Made by a program: the position numbers and the translations under genes. From contig NZ_ML137199.1 of the NCBI RefSeq assembly GCF_004011805.1, positions 188,088 through 252,087 of the forward strand: a DNA stretch of 64,000 nucleotides. Direction: 5' to 3'. Each line of letters begins with the position of its first letter. Within the stretch, counting starts at the first letter, position 1. Source of the stretch: Piscinibacter defluvii (GTDB lineage: Bacteria > Pseudomonadota > Gammaproteobacteria > Burkholderiales > Burkholderiaceae_C). The notes below the pieces were generated by a model. The model worked only from the letters and a program-made list of their open reading frames with translations, searched no databases and had not been told where the DNA came from. Positions 8,138-20,209 of this stretch are shown here, in pieces.

Positions 8138-9076
8138 GTGGAAACCAAGTGGCTCGAGGACTTCGTCAGCCTCGCCGAGACGCGCAGCTTCTCGCGCTCG
8201 GCGCAGCTGCGCCACGTCACCCAGCCCGCGTTCTCGCGCCGCATCCAGGCCCTCGAGGCCTGGGCCGGCATCGACCTGGTCGACCGCTCGTCCTATCCGA
8301 CGCGGCTGACGCCCGCGGGCGAGACGCTGCACGCGCAGGCGCTCGAGATCCTCGGCACGCTGCAGGCCACGCGCAACATGATGCGCGCACACCAGAGCGG
8401 CGCGGCGGACATGATCGAGTTCGCGGTGCCGCACTCGCTGGCCTTCAGCTTCTTCCCGCAGTGGCTGACGGACCTGCGCGAGCGCTTCGGCGCGCTCAAG
8501 AGCCGCCTCATCACGCTGAACGTGCACGACGCGGTGCTGCAGCTCACCGAGGGCGGCTGCGACCTGCTGATCGCCTACCACCACGCGAGCGACCCGCTGC
8601 AGCTGCCGGGTGACCGCTACGAGATGCTCAGCCTCGGCCGCGAGACACTCGCGCCCTATGCCAAGGCCGACGCGGCGGGCGCGCCGCTGTACCGCCTGCC
8701 CGGCTCACCGGCGCACAAGCTGCCCTTCCTGAGCTACGGCGAGGGCGCCTACCTCGGCCGCCTGGTCGGCGTGATCATGCGCGAGGCCAGCCCTGCGCTC
8801 GCGCTCGAGCCGGTCTACGAGACCGACATGGCCGAGGGCCTGAAGGCGATGGCGCTGGAGGGCCACGGCCTGGCCTTCCTGCCCGCCAGCTCGGTGCGCA
8901 AGGAGCTCAAGGGCAAGCGCCTGGTGCGTGCCGCCGAGCCGGGCCAGCACGAGCTGACCATGGAGGTGCGCATCTACCGCGAGCGGCCCGAGACCGCGCG
9001 CCACGCCAAGGCCGGCGCGCTGGCGCTGTGGGACTTCCTGCGCAGCGAGGCGCGCCGGTCTCCGGCTCAGGGTTGA
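8138..9076 (+). CDS. LysR-family transcriptional regulator
   Basis: From the GTG at 8138 this is a 312-residue regulator. The winged helix-turn-helix spans about residues 1-60, with the typical SFSRSAQLRHVTQPAFSRRI core, and is followed by a LysR substrate-binding domain. The ORF can be read up to 8060, but the GTG start gives the standard METKWLEDF beginning and has a -10 box 7 nt upstream. It lies just upstream of aspartase in the same direction with a hairpin between them, so it could regulate aspA or the amino-acid importer; that link is inference from position. The effector is unknown. Confidence 0.9.
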   Translation: METKWLEDFVSLAETRSFSRSAQLRHVTQPAFSRRIQALEAWAGIDLVDRSSYPTRLTPAGETLHAQALEILGTLQATRNMMRAHQSGAADMIEFAVPHSLAFSFFPQWLTDLRERFGALKSRLITLNVHDAVLQLTEGGCDLLIAYHHASDPLQLPGDRYEMLSLGRETLAPYAKADAAGAPLYRLPGSPAHKLPFLSYGEGAYLGRLVGVIMREASPALALEPVYETDMAEGLKAMALEGHGLAFLPASSVRKELKGKRLVRAAEPGQHELTMEVRIYRERPETARHAKAGALALWDFLRSEARRSPAQG

Positions 9077-9083
9077 CCCGGAG

Positions 9084-9108
9084 GGGCCATGCAAGGATTG
9101 CATGGCCC
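9084..9108 (+). terminator. Perfect 11-bp hairpin between the LysR gene and aspA
   Basis: GGGCCATGCAA (9084-9094) and TTGCATGGCCC (9098-9108) form an 11-bp stem with a 3-nt loop, 7 bp after the LysR stop. No T-run follows. It may end or process the LysR transcript; as a perfect palindrome upstream of aspA it could instead be a regulator site. Confidence 0.5.
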
Positions 9109-9148
9109 GGCCGCGAAACGGCATTGGCCACGACACGGGGGCCGCGCC

Positions 9149-9154
9149 TACAGT
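9149..9154 (+). promoter_or_regulatory. -10 box TACAGT of aspA, 8 nt before the ATG
   Basis: TACAGT lies 8 nt before the ATG at 9163, with a TTGGCC at 9124-9129 as a possible -35 (spacer 19). The predicted start site falls within 1-2 nt of the start codon, so aspA mRNA is probably leaderless; no Shine-Dalgarno sequence is seen. Confidence 0.5.
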
Positions 9155-9162
9155 GCGCCCCC

Positions 9163-10584
<1,422 letters not shown>

Positions 10585-10685
10585 GCGGGGCTCGCCGAGT
10601 GGTCTAGGCATGGAGCTTGCGAACCCGATGGCCACACCCGCTGCGGGGCGGGGAACCCCGTGAAGACCCGGATGTCCCCGCTCCC

Positions 10686-10691
10686 TAGAAT
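10686..10691 (+). promoter_or_regulatory. -10 box TAGAAT of the amino-acid importer operon
   Basis: The 149-bp gap between aspA and the importer holds no gene. TAGAAT (five of six to consensus) lies 42 nt before the gltI start, with CAGGAG as ribosome binding site at about 10723. No good -35 is visible, so activation by a regulator is possible. Confidence 0.55.
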
Positions 10692-10733
10692 CCCGTTCTT
10701 CCTTCACCCTCTGTCAACCCCTCAGGAGTCGCT

Positions 10734-11636
10734 ATGAAGAAGGCTGTGCAGGTCTCGCTCGTCGCGCTGGCCGCCGCGTTGGTGGCCGCCGGTGCCCAGG
10801 CGGACACGCTCAAGAAGATCAAGGAGTCCGGCTCGGTGACCATGGGCGTGCGCGAGTCCTCGGGCGCGCTGGCCTACACGCTGGGCGACGGCAAGTACGT
10901 GGGCTTCCACACCGAGGTCTGCACCAAGGTGCTGGCCGACATCCAGAAGCAGCTCGGGCTGGCCAAGCTCGACATCAAGTACCAGCCCGTCACCTCGCAG
11001 AACCGCATTCCGCTGGTGCAGAACGGCACCGTGGACATCGAGTGCGGCTCGACCACCAACAACGCCACGCGCCAGAAGGACGTGGCCTTCGCTGTGACCA
11101 CCTACGTCGAGGAAGTGCGTATCGCCACCAAGGCGAACTCGGGCATCAACTCGATCAAGGACCTGAACGGCAAGACGATCGCCACCACCACCGGCACCAC
11201 CTCCGTGCAGACCCTGCGCAAGCACGAGCGTGCCGGCGGCGTCGACTTCAAGGAGGTGTTCGGCAAGGACCACGCCGACAGCTTCCTGCTGCTCGAGAGC
11301 GGCCGCGCCGACGCGTTCGTGATGGACGGCCAGATCCTGGCCGGCAACATCAGCAAGTCCAAGAACCCGGCCGACTACAGGATCGTCGGCGAGGTGCTGT
11401 CGGTCGAGCCGATCGCGATCATGTTCCGCAAGGACGACCCGGCCTTCAAGAAGGCGGTGGACGACAGCATCATCGCGCAGATCAAGAGCGGCGAGATGGC
11501 CAAGACCTACGACAAGTGGTTCATGCAGCCGATCCCGCCCTCGAACACCAAGGTCGGCCTGCCGCTGTCGGAGGCCACCAAGGCGGCCTGGGCGAACCCG
11601 AACGACAAGCCGATGGAAGACTACGCGAAGAAGTAA
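10734..11636 (+). CDS. gltI: Glutamate/aspartate ABC transporter, periplasmic binding protein
   Basis: This is a 300-residue family 3 solute-binding protein. The signal peptide runs from MKKAVQ through a hydrophobic core to a predicted cut after AGAQA at about residue 23. The mature protein starts DTLKKIKESG and includes the family 3 motif GKYVGFHTEVCTKV and an ECGSTTNN segment resembling GltI/AatJ glutamate/aspartate binders. It would deliver acidic amino acids to the GltJK-GltL complex. A run-on terminator between this gene and gltJ would leave the binding protein in molar excess, as is usual for importers. The exact ligand (Glu, Asp or both) is inferred from family and aspA next door. Confidence 0.9.
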   Translation: MKKAVQVSLVALAAALVAAGAQADTLKKIKESGSVTMGVRESSGALAYTLGDGKYVGFHTEVCTKVLADIQKQLGLAKLDIKYQPVTSQNRIPLVQNGTVDIECGSTTNNATRQKDVAFAVTTYVEEVRIATKANSGINSIKDLNGKTIATTTGTTSVQTLRKHERAGGVDFKEVFGKDHADSFLLLESGRADAFVMDGQILAGNISKSKNPADYRIVGEVLSVEPIAIMFRKDDPAFKKAVDDSIIAQIKSGEMAKTYDKWFMQPIPPSNTKVGLPLSEATKAAWANPNDKPMEDYAKK

Positions 11637-11666
11637 GCGCGGCCCTTTCGCCCCGGCGCCACCCAG

Positions 11667-11747
11667 GCAAGCCCTGAGGCGCCCGGGCGCGGGGCTTGCT
11701 TATGCTGCGTCAAGCGCGGCGACGGTCACCCCGCGTCGCGCTTTTTT
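11667..11747 (+). terminator. Hairpin pair and T-run between gltI and gltJ
   Basis: Two structures lie in the 147-bp gap. GCAAGCCC (11667-11674) pairs with GGGCTTGC (11692-11699) around a 12-bp palindrome. AAGCGCG (11712-11718) pairs with CGCGCTT (11737-11743) and runs into TTTTTT (11742-11747). The second has the form of an intrinsic terminator and probably reduces, without abolishing, expression of the permease and ATPase genes relative to gltI. Confidence 0.65.
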
Positions 11748-11783
11748 CTGCCCGATCACGACAAGAGCCCAGGAGGCAGCGCG

Positions 11784-12488
11784 ATGACATGGGACTGGCA
11801 GGTGTTCCTGCAGGACACCGGCGGAGGGGAAACCTACCTGCAGTGGATGATGTCGGCCTGGGGATGGACGCTCTCGGTCGCAGCCTGCGCGCTGGCGGTG
11901 GCGCTGCTGGTGGGCTCGCTGATGGGCATCCTGCGCACCACGCCGCACAAGGGGCTGGTGCTGCTGGGCAACGCCTGGACCGAGCTGTTCCGCAACATCC
12001 CGCTGCTGGTGCAGATCTTCCTCTGGTACCACGTGATCCCGGCCCTCTTCACCAGCCTGAAGAGCGTGCCGAGCTTCGTGCTGGTGGTCTTCGCGCTCGG
12101 CTTCTTCACCTCGGCGCGCATCGCCGAGCAGGTGAAGGCCGGCATCCAGGCGCTGCCCAAGGGCCAGCGCTACGCCGGCCTGGCGATGGGCTTCACGCTG
12201 CCGCAGACCTACCGCTACGTGATCCTGCCGATGGCCTTCCGCATCGTCATCCCGCCGCTGACCAGCGAGTCGATGAACATCATCAAGAACTCCTCGGTGG
12301 CCTTTGCGGTGAGCATCGCCGAGCTGACGATGTTCGCGATGCAGGCGCAGGAGGAGACCTCGCGCGGCGTGGAGATCTACCTCGCGGTGACGGCGCTGTA
12401 CTTCGTGTCGGCGTTCGCGATCAACCGTCTTGCGCTCTTCATCGAACATCGCGTGGCCGTGCCCGGCATGATCGGAGGCCACAAGTGA
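11784..12488 (+). CDS. gltJ: Glutamate/aspartate ABC transporter permease GltJ
   Basis: This 234-residue inner-membrane permease has about five to six hydrophobic segments. The family's EAA-like loop reads GIQALPKGQRYAGLAMGF near residues 125-140, where the ATPase docks. The early ELFRNIPLLVQIF motif is typical of polar amino-acid permeases of the HisM/GltJ type. An AGGAGGCAG ribosome binding site precedes the ATG. The stop overlaps the GTG of gltK (GTGA), so translation is coupled. It would form a heterodimer with GltK. Confidence 0.92.
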   Translation: MTWDWQVFLQDTGGGETYLQWMMSAWGWTLSVAACALAVALLVGSLMGILRTTPHKGLVLLGNAWTELFRNIPLLVQIFLWYHVIPALFTSLKSVPSFVLVVFALGFFTSARIAEQVKAGIQALPKGQRYAGLAMGFTLPQTYRYVILPMAFRIVIPPLTSESMNIIKNSSVAFAVSIAELTMFAMQAQEETSRGVEIYLAVTALYFVSAFAINRLALFIEHRVAVPGMIGGHK

Positions 12489-13150
12489 ACCTCGACTTCG
12501 GCTTCCTCAACTGGGGTGTCATCTCCAGCTTCGTCGCCAAGGGCTTCATCTTCTCGATCCAGCTGACCATCATCGCGATGCTGGGCGGCATCGCGCTGGG
12601 CACCGTGCTGGCGCTGATGCGGCTGTCGGGCAAGAAGTGGCTGGTGCTGCCGGCGGCGTTCTACGTGAACACGCTGCGCTCGATCCCGCTGGTGATGGTG
12701 ATCCTGTGGTTCTTCCTGCTGATCCCGCTGCTGATCGGGCGGCCGATGGGCGCGGAGCTGTCGGCCATCATCACCTTCACGGTGTTCGAGGCGGCGTACT
12801 ACTCCGAGATCATGCGCGCCGGCATCCAGAGCGTGCCCAAGGGCCAGGTCCACGCCGGCTATGCGGTGGGCATGACCTATGCGCAGTGCATGAAGCTGGT
12901 CGTGCTGCCGCAGGCCTTCCGCAACATGCTGCCGGTGCTGCTGACGCAGACCATCATCCTGTTCCAGGACACCTCGCTGGTCTACGCGATCGGCGCCTAC
13001 GACCTGCTCAAGGGCTTCGAGGTCGCGGGCAAGAACTTCAACCGGCCGGTGGAGACCTACCTCGTCGCCGCCGTCGTCTACTTCATCATCTGCTTCTCGC
13101 TGTCGATGCTGGTGCGCCGGCTGCAGCAGAAGATCCAGATCATCCGCTGA
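12485..13150 (+). CDS. gltK: Glutamate/aspartate ABC transporter permease GltK
   Basis: Starting at the GTG that overlaps the gltJ stop, this 221-residue permease has the [14 protein letters not shown] motif and the EAA-like loop [18 protein letters not shown], both typical of polar amino-acid ABC permeases. Length matches E. coli GltK (about 224). It pairs with GltJ in the inner membrane and is powered by GltL, whose gene begins 10 bp later. A longer ORF in the same frame opens at 11696, but its upstream part is out-of-frame readthrough of gltJ. Confidence 0.92.
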   Translation: MNLDFGFLNWGVISSFVAKGFIFSIQLTIIAMLGGIALGTVLALMRLSGKKWLVLPAAFYVNTLRSIPLVMVILWFFLLIPLLIGRPMGAELSAIITFTVFEAAYYSEIMRAGIQSVPKGQVHAGYAVGMTYAQCMKLVVLPQAFRNMLPVLLTQTIILFQDTSLVYAIGAYDLLKGFEVAGKNFNRPVETYLVAAVVYFIICFSLSMLVRRLQQKIQIIR

Positions 13151-13160
13151 GGAGGCTGCA

Positions 13161-13895
13161 GTGATCGACATCAAGAACGTCAGCAAGTGGTACGGCAGCT
13201 TCCAGGTCCTGACCGACTGCACCACCAAGATCGAAAAGGGCGAGGTGGTGGTGGTGTGCGGGCCGTCGGGCTCGGGCAAGTCCACCCTGATCAAGACCGT
13301 CAATGCGCTCGAGCCCTTCCAGAAGGGCGACATCGTGGTCGACGGCATCAGCATCTCCGACCCGAAGACCAACCTGCCCAAGCTGCGCAGCCGCGTGGGC
13401 ATGGTGTTCCAGCACTTCGAGCTGTTCCCCCACCTCTCGGTGACCGAGAACCTGACGATCGCGCAGACCAAGGTGCTCGGCCGCAACGCCGACGAGGCCA
13501 AGACACGCGGCCTGAAGATGCTCGACCGCGTGGGCCTGATGGCGCACAAGGACAAGTACCCCGGCCAGCTCTCCGGCGGCCAGCAGCAGCGCGTGGCGAT
13601 CGCGCGGGCGCTGTCGATGGACCCGATCGTGATGCTGTTCGACGAGCCCACCTCGGCGCTCGACCCCGAGATGGTGGGCGAGGTGCTCGACGTGATGGTG
13701 CAGCTCGCCAACGAGGGCATGACGATGATGTGCGTCACCCACGAGATGGGCTTCGCGAAGAAGGTCAGCCACCGCGTCATCTTCATGGACGCCGGCAAGA
13801 TCGTCGAGGACTGCAAGAAGGAAGACTTCTTCGGCAAACCCGACGCCCGCTCGCCGCGCGCGAAGGACTTCCTGTCCAAGATCCTGCAGCATTGA
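13161..13895 (+). CDS. gltL: Glutamate/aspartate ABC transporter ATP-binding protein GltL
   Basis: This 244-residue ABC ATPase starts at a GTG preceded by GAGGAGG. It shows Walker [10 protein letters not shown] near residue 34, the Q-loop in [13 protein letters not shown], the signature LSGGQQQR, Walker [15 protein letters not shown] and the switch His in VTHEMGF. The length and [13 protein letters not shown] segment are those of GlnQ/GltL-type amino-acid importers. It energises uptake through GltJK. The operon ends here; a GC-rich repeat follows the stop at once. Confidence 0.94.
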   Translation: MIDIKNVSKWYGSFQVLTDCTTKIEKGEVVVVCGPSGSGKSTLIKTVNALEPFQKGDIVVDGISISDPKTNLPKLRSRVGMVFQHFELFPHLSVTENLTIAQTKVLGRNADEAKTRGLKMLDRVGLMAHKDKYPGQLSGGQQQRVAIARALSMDPIVMLFDEPTSALDPEMVGEVLDVMVQLANEGMTMMCVTHEMGFAKKVSHRVIFMDAGKIVEDCKKEDFFGKPDARSPRAKDFLSKILQH

Positions 13896-13896
13896 C

Positions 13897-13968
13897 CCCC
13901 CCGTAGCGCCTGCGGCGCTCCCCCCAGGGGGCGCCGCCAGCGGACCGGCGAAGCCGGATCCGCGGCGA
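13897..13968. repeat. GC-rich repeat with nested hairpins after gltL (copy 1)
   Basis: AGCGCC-TGC-GGCGCT (13905-13919), a C5/G5 pair around 13921-13931, and a longer arm (about 13932-13968) built on CCGGC-GAA-GCCGG with flanking CGGA/TCCG and GCCGCC/GGCGAC pairs. The same three-part order occurs after ftsZ at 49662-49736 with compensating base changes. It sits directly after a stop codon, and probably acts as a transcription terminator or mRNA-stabilising repeat. The rest of the 143-bp gap to rcoM contains only the rcoM promoter. Confidence 0.7.
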
Positions 13969-14025
13969 CAGCTTGATGGTGGCCTGGGCGGGAGACCCCT
14001 CAGCACGTAGCCACGCAAAGAGTGT

Positions 14026-14031
14026 TTGAAT
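14026..14031 (+). promoter_or_regulatory. -10 box TTGAAT of rcoM, 7 nt before the GTG
   Basis: Seven nucleotides separate TTGAAT from the GTG at 14039. An in-frame TGA at 14027-14029 rules out any earlier start, so if this box is used the message is leaderless. No Shine-Dalgarno sequence is present. Confidence 0.45.
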
Positions 14032-14038
14032 CGCGGGC

Positions 14039-14788
14039 GTGGACAGTCGCGCCGCCAGCCCGCTCTACCTGCTCGAACGCTCCGACGTGGGCGTGGTGCA
14101 GCTCGACCGCGACCTGACCGTGGTCGCCATGAACAGCTTCGCCCGGCGCGCGCTGCCGGTGGAGGACAAGCAGCCCTTCGAGAAGATGGTGCTGTCGTTC
14201 CACCCGGAACGCTCGGTGCCGAAGGTGAAGTTCCTGCTCGACCAGGCCGAATGCCCGGTCAGCAACCCGCCGCCGATGACGATGATCATCAACATCCCCG
14301 AGCGGGTGCTGCTGATCAAGGTGACCAAGCTGTCCGACCTGCGCGGTGAGACCACCGGCTACACGCTGATCTTCTACGACATCACCGACGTGGTCTCGCG
14401 CGACGAGCCGGCCGCGCAGAAGCCGGCGGCCAAGCGCCAGCTGCAGAAGATCCCCACCGTCTCGCAGAACCGCATCGTGCTGGTCGATGCCGACGAGGTG
14501 AGCTACGTGCGCGCCGAGGGCCACTACACCTGGGTGAGCACGCCGCGCGGCGCGAGCTTCTGCAACTTGAACATCTCCGACCTGGCCGAGCGACTGGACG
14601 GCGCCTCGTTCCTGCGCATCCACCGCAGCTACCTCGCCAACCTGGAGTTCGCCGAGCAGATCGTGCGCGACGACGGCAAGGTCAGCCTGAAGCTGCGCGG
14701 CGAGAACTCGGCCCTGCCGGTGGCCCGCACCAGCGTGCCGCTGCTGCTGGCGCGCCTGGGCATCGCCGAGGCCGACGGCGCGCGCTGA
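14039..14788 (+). CDS. rcoM: RcoM-like CO-sensing regulator (PAS heme domain plus LytTR DNA-binding domain)
   Basis: The 249-residue protein has an N-terminal PAS-type domain (about 10-120) and a C-terminal LytTR domain (about 140-245, with FLRIHRSYLAN near 195). This is the architecture of RcoM, the single-component heme regulator known to switch cox genes on in response to CO. In Burkholderia xenovorans RcoM the heme ligands are a His and a Met about 30 residues apart. Here His55 is the only His in the PAS region, and Cys72 and Met82 keep the Cys-to-Met spacing of 10, so His55/Met82 are likely ligands (inference). It stands immediately upstream of coxMSL in the same direction, and three 21-bp-spaced repeats lie between. 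Confidence 0.9.
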   Translation: MDSRAASPLYLLERSDVGVVQLDRDLTVVAMNSFARRALPVEDKQPFEKMVLSFHPERSVPKVKFLLDQAECPVSNPPPMTMIINIPERVLLIKVTKLSDLRGETTGYTLIFYDITDVVSRDEPAAQKPAAKRQLQKIPTVSQNRIVLVDADEVSYVRAEGHYTWVSTPRGASFCNLNISDLAERLDGASFLRIHRSYLANLEFAEQIVRDDGKVSLKLRGENSALPVARTSVPLLLARLGIAEADGAR

Positions 14789-14832
14789 CGGCGGATCCGG
14801 GTTAACCCGCTGGCCTGGCCGCGGCGCTGCCG

Positions 14833-14880
14833 CTCGTGGCCGGCGCGCCGCATTTCGTGCATCGCCACGCGCGGTTCGTG
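14833..14880 (+). promoter_or_regulatory. Triplet direct-repeat operator, probable RcoM binding region
   Basis: CTCGTG (14833-14838), TTCGTG (14854-14859) and TTCGTG (14875-14880) are spaced exactly 21 bp apart, two helical turns. The second and third extend to TTCGTGCA. As I recall it, footprinting of B. xenovorans RcoM found three direct-repeat sites 21 bp apart with core TTnnnG; the spacing fits perfectly and two of three cores fit exactly. The array ends about 33 bp upstream of a -10-like box, suitable for activation of coxM. A 12-bp palindrome CGGGTTAACCCG lies further upstream at 14798-14809. Confidence 0.8.
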
Positions 14881-14912
14881 CAGACGCGCGACCCCGGCGC
14901 CGCGCGCCGCCC

Positions 14913-14918
14913 TATCTT
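14913..14918 (+). promoter_or_regulatory. Likely coxM -10 box TATCTT
   Basis: TATCTT matches four of six consensus positions; no -35 hexamer is seen at the right distance, consistent with a promoter that needs an activator bound at the upstream triplet. A start near 14925 would give a leader of about 44 nt with ribosome binding site AGGAGA before the coxM ATG. Confidence 0.5.
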
Positions 14919-14968
14919 GGCGCCCGTCAAGCCGGCACCCCGACCGGCTCGCCCAGGAGACACGCACG

Positions 14969-15829
14969 ATGATCCCGCCCGGATTCGACTACCACGCGCC
15001 GCGCTCGGTGGCCGAGGCGATCGGCCTGCTCGGCAGCCTGCCCGACGCCAAGCTGCTGGCCGGTGGCCACAGCCTGCTGCCGATGATGAAGCTGCGCTTC
15101 GCCCAGCCGGCGCACCTGATCGACCTGAACCGCATCGACGCCCTGCGCGGCATCCGCGAGGAGGGCGCGACGGTCGTGATCGGCGCGATGACGGTCGAGA
15201 ACGACCTGATCGCCTCCCCGCTGCTGCAGGCCAAGGTGCCGCTGCTGCCCGAGGCGGCGAAGCAGATCGCCGATCCGCAGGTGCGCAACCGCGGCACGAT
15301 CGGCGGCGACATCGCGCATGGCGACCCGGGCAACGACCACCCGGCGCTGATGCTGGCGCTGGACGCCACGTTCACGCTGGAAGGGCCTAAGGGCAAGCGC
15401 CAGGTCGCGGCCGACGGCTTCTTCCACGGCACCTACATGACGGCGCTGGCGGAGGACGAGATCCTCACCGAGATCCGCATCCCGGCCTGCGCGCCCAGGA
15501 CCGGCCATGCCTACGCCAAGCTCAAGCGCAAGACGGGCGACTGGGCCACCGCCGCCGCCGCCGTGGTGCTGCGCATGGACGGCGGGAAGGTGAGCCACGT
15601 GCGCATCGCACTGACCAACCTGGCGCCGGCCGCGCTGCGCGCCGCCGAGGCCGAGGCCGCGTTGCTCGGCCAGCCGCTGAGCGACGCGGCAATCGCCGCG
15701 GCCGCCACCAAGGCCGTGGCGGCCTGCGACCCGGCCGAAGACCTGCGCGGCGACCGCGAGTACAAGCTCGCGATGGCCGGCCAGATGGTGCAACGCGCGC
15801 TGCGCCAGGCCGCAGCGCGCTGCCAGTGA
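14969..15829 (+). CDS. coxM: Carbon monoxide dehydrogenase medium subunit (FAD)
   Basis: This 286-residue flavoprotein has the two FAD-binding motifs of CoxM: AGGHS at residues 31-35 and TIGGD at 110-114, followed by IAHGDPGND. It passes electrons from the iron-sulfur subunit to quinone or another acceptor at the membrane. It opens the coxM-coxS-coxL order typical of form I aerobic CO dehydrogenase, and AGGAGA supplies the ribosome binding site. The gene is 13 bp from coxS. Length matches the family (about 288). Confidence 0.95.
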   Translation: MIPPGFDYHAPRSVAEAIGLLGSLPDAKLLAGGHSLLPMMKLRFAQPAHLIDLNRIDALRGIREEGATVVIGAMTVENDLIASPLLQAKVPLLPEAAKQIADPQVRNRGTIGGDIAHGDPGNDHPALMLALDATFTLEGPKGKRQVAADGFFHGTYMTALAEDEILTEIRIPACAPRTGHAYAKLKRKTGDWATAAAAVVLRMDGGKVSHVRIALTNLAPAALRAAEAEAALLGQPLSDAAIAAAATKAVAACDPAEDLRGDREYKLAMAGQMVQRALRQAAARCQ

Positions 15830-15842
15830 GAGGAGACGTCGC

Positions 15843-18726
<2,884 letters not shown>

Positions 18727-18727
<1 letters not shown>

Positions 18728-19308
18728 TGGAAGTCAAACTGGACAAGCGGTACCCGCTGGAAGTCGATGCCGAACGCGCGTGGCAGGTGCTGCGCGACGT
18801 GAAGGCGGTGGCCGGCTGCATGCCCGGCGCCGAAATCACCGAGCAGCTCGACGCCACGCACTACAAGGGCACGGTGAAGGTCAAGGTCGGCCCGGCCAAC
18901 GCGGCCTTCGGCGGCGACATCGAGGTGAAGCAGCTCGACGAGGCCACGCGCCGCCTGCAGCTGTTCGGCAAGGGCGCCGACCGCGGCGGGTCGTCCGCCT
19001 CGATGGACCTGACCGCCACCGTCGAGCCGGGCGAGACGCCGGCCAGCTCGGTGCTGGTGGGCCAGGCCGCGGTGGTGGTGAACGGCAAGTTCGCGCAGTT
19101 CGGCGGCCGCATGATGACCCAGGTGTCGGACATGCTGCTGGCGCAGTTCGTCGACAACTTCCGCGCCGCGGCGGCTGCGTTGCCGGGGCCGGAGGCCACC
19201 GCCGCGCCGGCACCGGCACCGCAGGCCGCGCGCGAGATCAACGGCCTGGCGATCCTGTGGAACCTGATCAAGGCCTGGCTGGCCGGCCTGTTCGGCAAGC
19301 GCGCTTGA
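18727..19308 (+). CDS. coxG: CoxG, SRPBCC-fold membrane anchor of CO dehydrogenase
   Basis: This 193-residue protein begins with the CoxG/SRPBCC domain (about 1-150: LDKRYPLEVDAERAWQVL and CMPGAE are typical). A Pro/Ala-rich linker and a short amphipathic or hydrophobic tail (INGLAILWNLIKAWLAGLF) follow. In other carboxydotrophs CoxG recruits the dehydrogenase to the cytoplasmic membrane and helps quinone reduction; the tail is the likely anchor. The start overlaps the coxL stop (TAATG), so it is in the operon. Confidence 0.9.
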
Positions 19309-19315
19309 ACCGTTC

Positions 19316-20209
19316 ATGGAAGAGGCCGAGCTGCGCGAAGCCCTGCACCGCGCCGGCTACCTGGCCGACGAGGCGCTGGCCACCACCTTGTGGCTGGCCG
19401 GCGAGCTGGGGCGGCCGCTGCTGGTGGAAGGCGATGCCGGCGTCGGCAAGACGGCGCTGGCCGCCGCGCTCGCGCGGGCGCAGGGCCGGCGCCTGGTGCG
19501 GCTGCAATGCCACGAGGGGCTGGACCTGGCGCAGGCCGCCTACGAATGGAACTACGGCCGCCAGCTGCTCGCGATCCGGCTCAGCGAGACCGGCGCCAGC
19601 GCGCTGCGCGAGGCCGACCTGTTCGCGCGCGAGTACCTGCTCGAGCGCCCGCTGCTGCAGGCGCTGACGAGCGAGACGCCGGTCGTGCTGCTGATCGACG
19701 AGCTCGACCGCGCCGACGAGGCCTTCGAGGCGTTCCTGCTCGAGGTGCTGGCGGAGGACCAGATCACCGTGCCCGAGCTGGGCACGATCCGCGCGCGCCA
19801 CGTGCCGCAGGTGATCCTCACGAGCAACGGCACGCGCGAGCTGTCCGACGCGCTGCGCCGGCGCTGCCTCTACCACTGGCTCGACTACCCCGGCCTGGCG
19901 CGCGAGATCGCCATCGTGCGCACGACGCTGCCGCAGGCCGAGGGTGTGCTGGTCGAGCAGGCGGTGGCCTTCGTGCAACGGCTGCGCCGCGAGGACCTGG
20001 CCAAGAAACCCGGCATCGCCGAGACGCTGGACTGGGTGCGCGCGCTGCACCGCCTCGGCCATGCCGCGCTGCCCGACGAGGCGGCGCTGCTGGCCGGCAC
20101 GCTGGCCTGCCTGCTGAAGACCCGGGAAGACCGCTTCCAGCTCGGCGAGGAGCGTGTGCGCCAGCTGATCGAGGGGCGGCGCAGCGTCGGTGTCGCGGAG
20201 AAGGCATGA
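19316..20209 (+). CDS. coxD: CoxD, MoxR-type AAA+ ATPase for CO dehydrogenase maturation
   Basis: The 297-residue ATPase has Walker A GDAGVGKT at residues 39-46, Walker B VVLLIDELDRAD near 122 and a sensor 1 segment VILTSNGTREL. MoxR-type ATPases work with VWA proteins to remodel client enzymes. CoxD is known to be needed for inserting sulfur and copper into the Mo-Cu centre of CoxL. It lies 7 bp after coxG and overlaps coxE by ATGA, the expected pairing with its VWA partner. Confidence 0.92.
   Translation: MEEAELREALHRAGYLADEALATTLWLAGELGRPLLVEGDAGVGKTALAAALARAQGRRLVRLQCHEGLDLAQAAYEWNYGRQLLAIRLSETGASALREADLFAREYLLERPLLQALTSETPVVLLIDELDRADEAFEAFLLEVLAEDQITVPELGTIRARHVPQVILTSNGTRELSDALRRRCLYHWLDYPGLAREIAIVRTTLPQAEGVLVEQAVAFVQRLRREDLAKKPGIAETLDWVRALHRLGHAALPDEAALLAGTLACLLKTREDRFQLGEERVRQLIEGRRSVGVAEKA

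Noticed and set aside
10586-10690. tRNA-like stretch with a D-arm resembling GCCGAGTGGTCTAGGC and end sequences GCGGGGC/GTCCCCGC
   Set aside because: No anticodon stem and no T-arm consensus can be folded between them; probably chance in GC-rich DNA.
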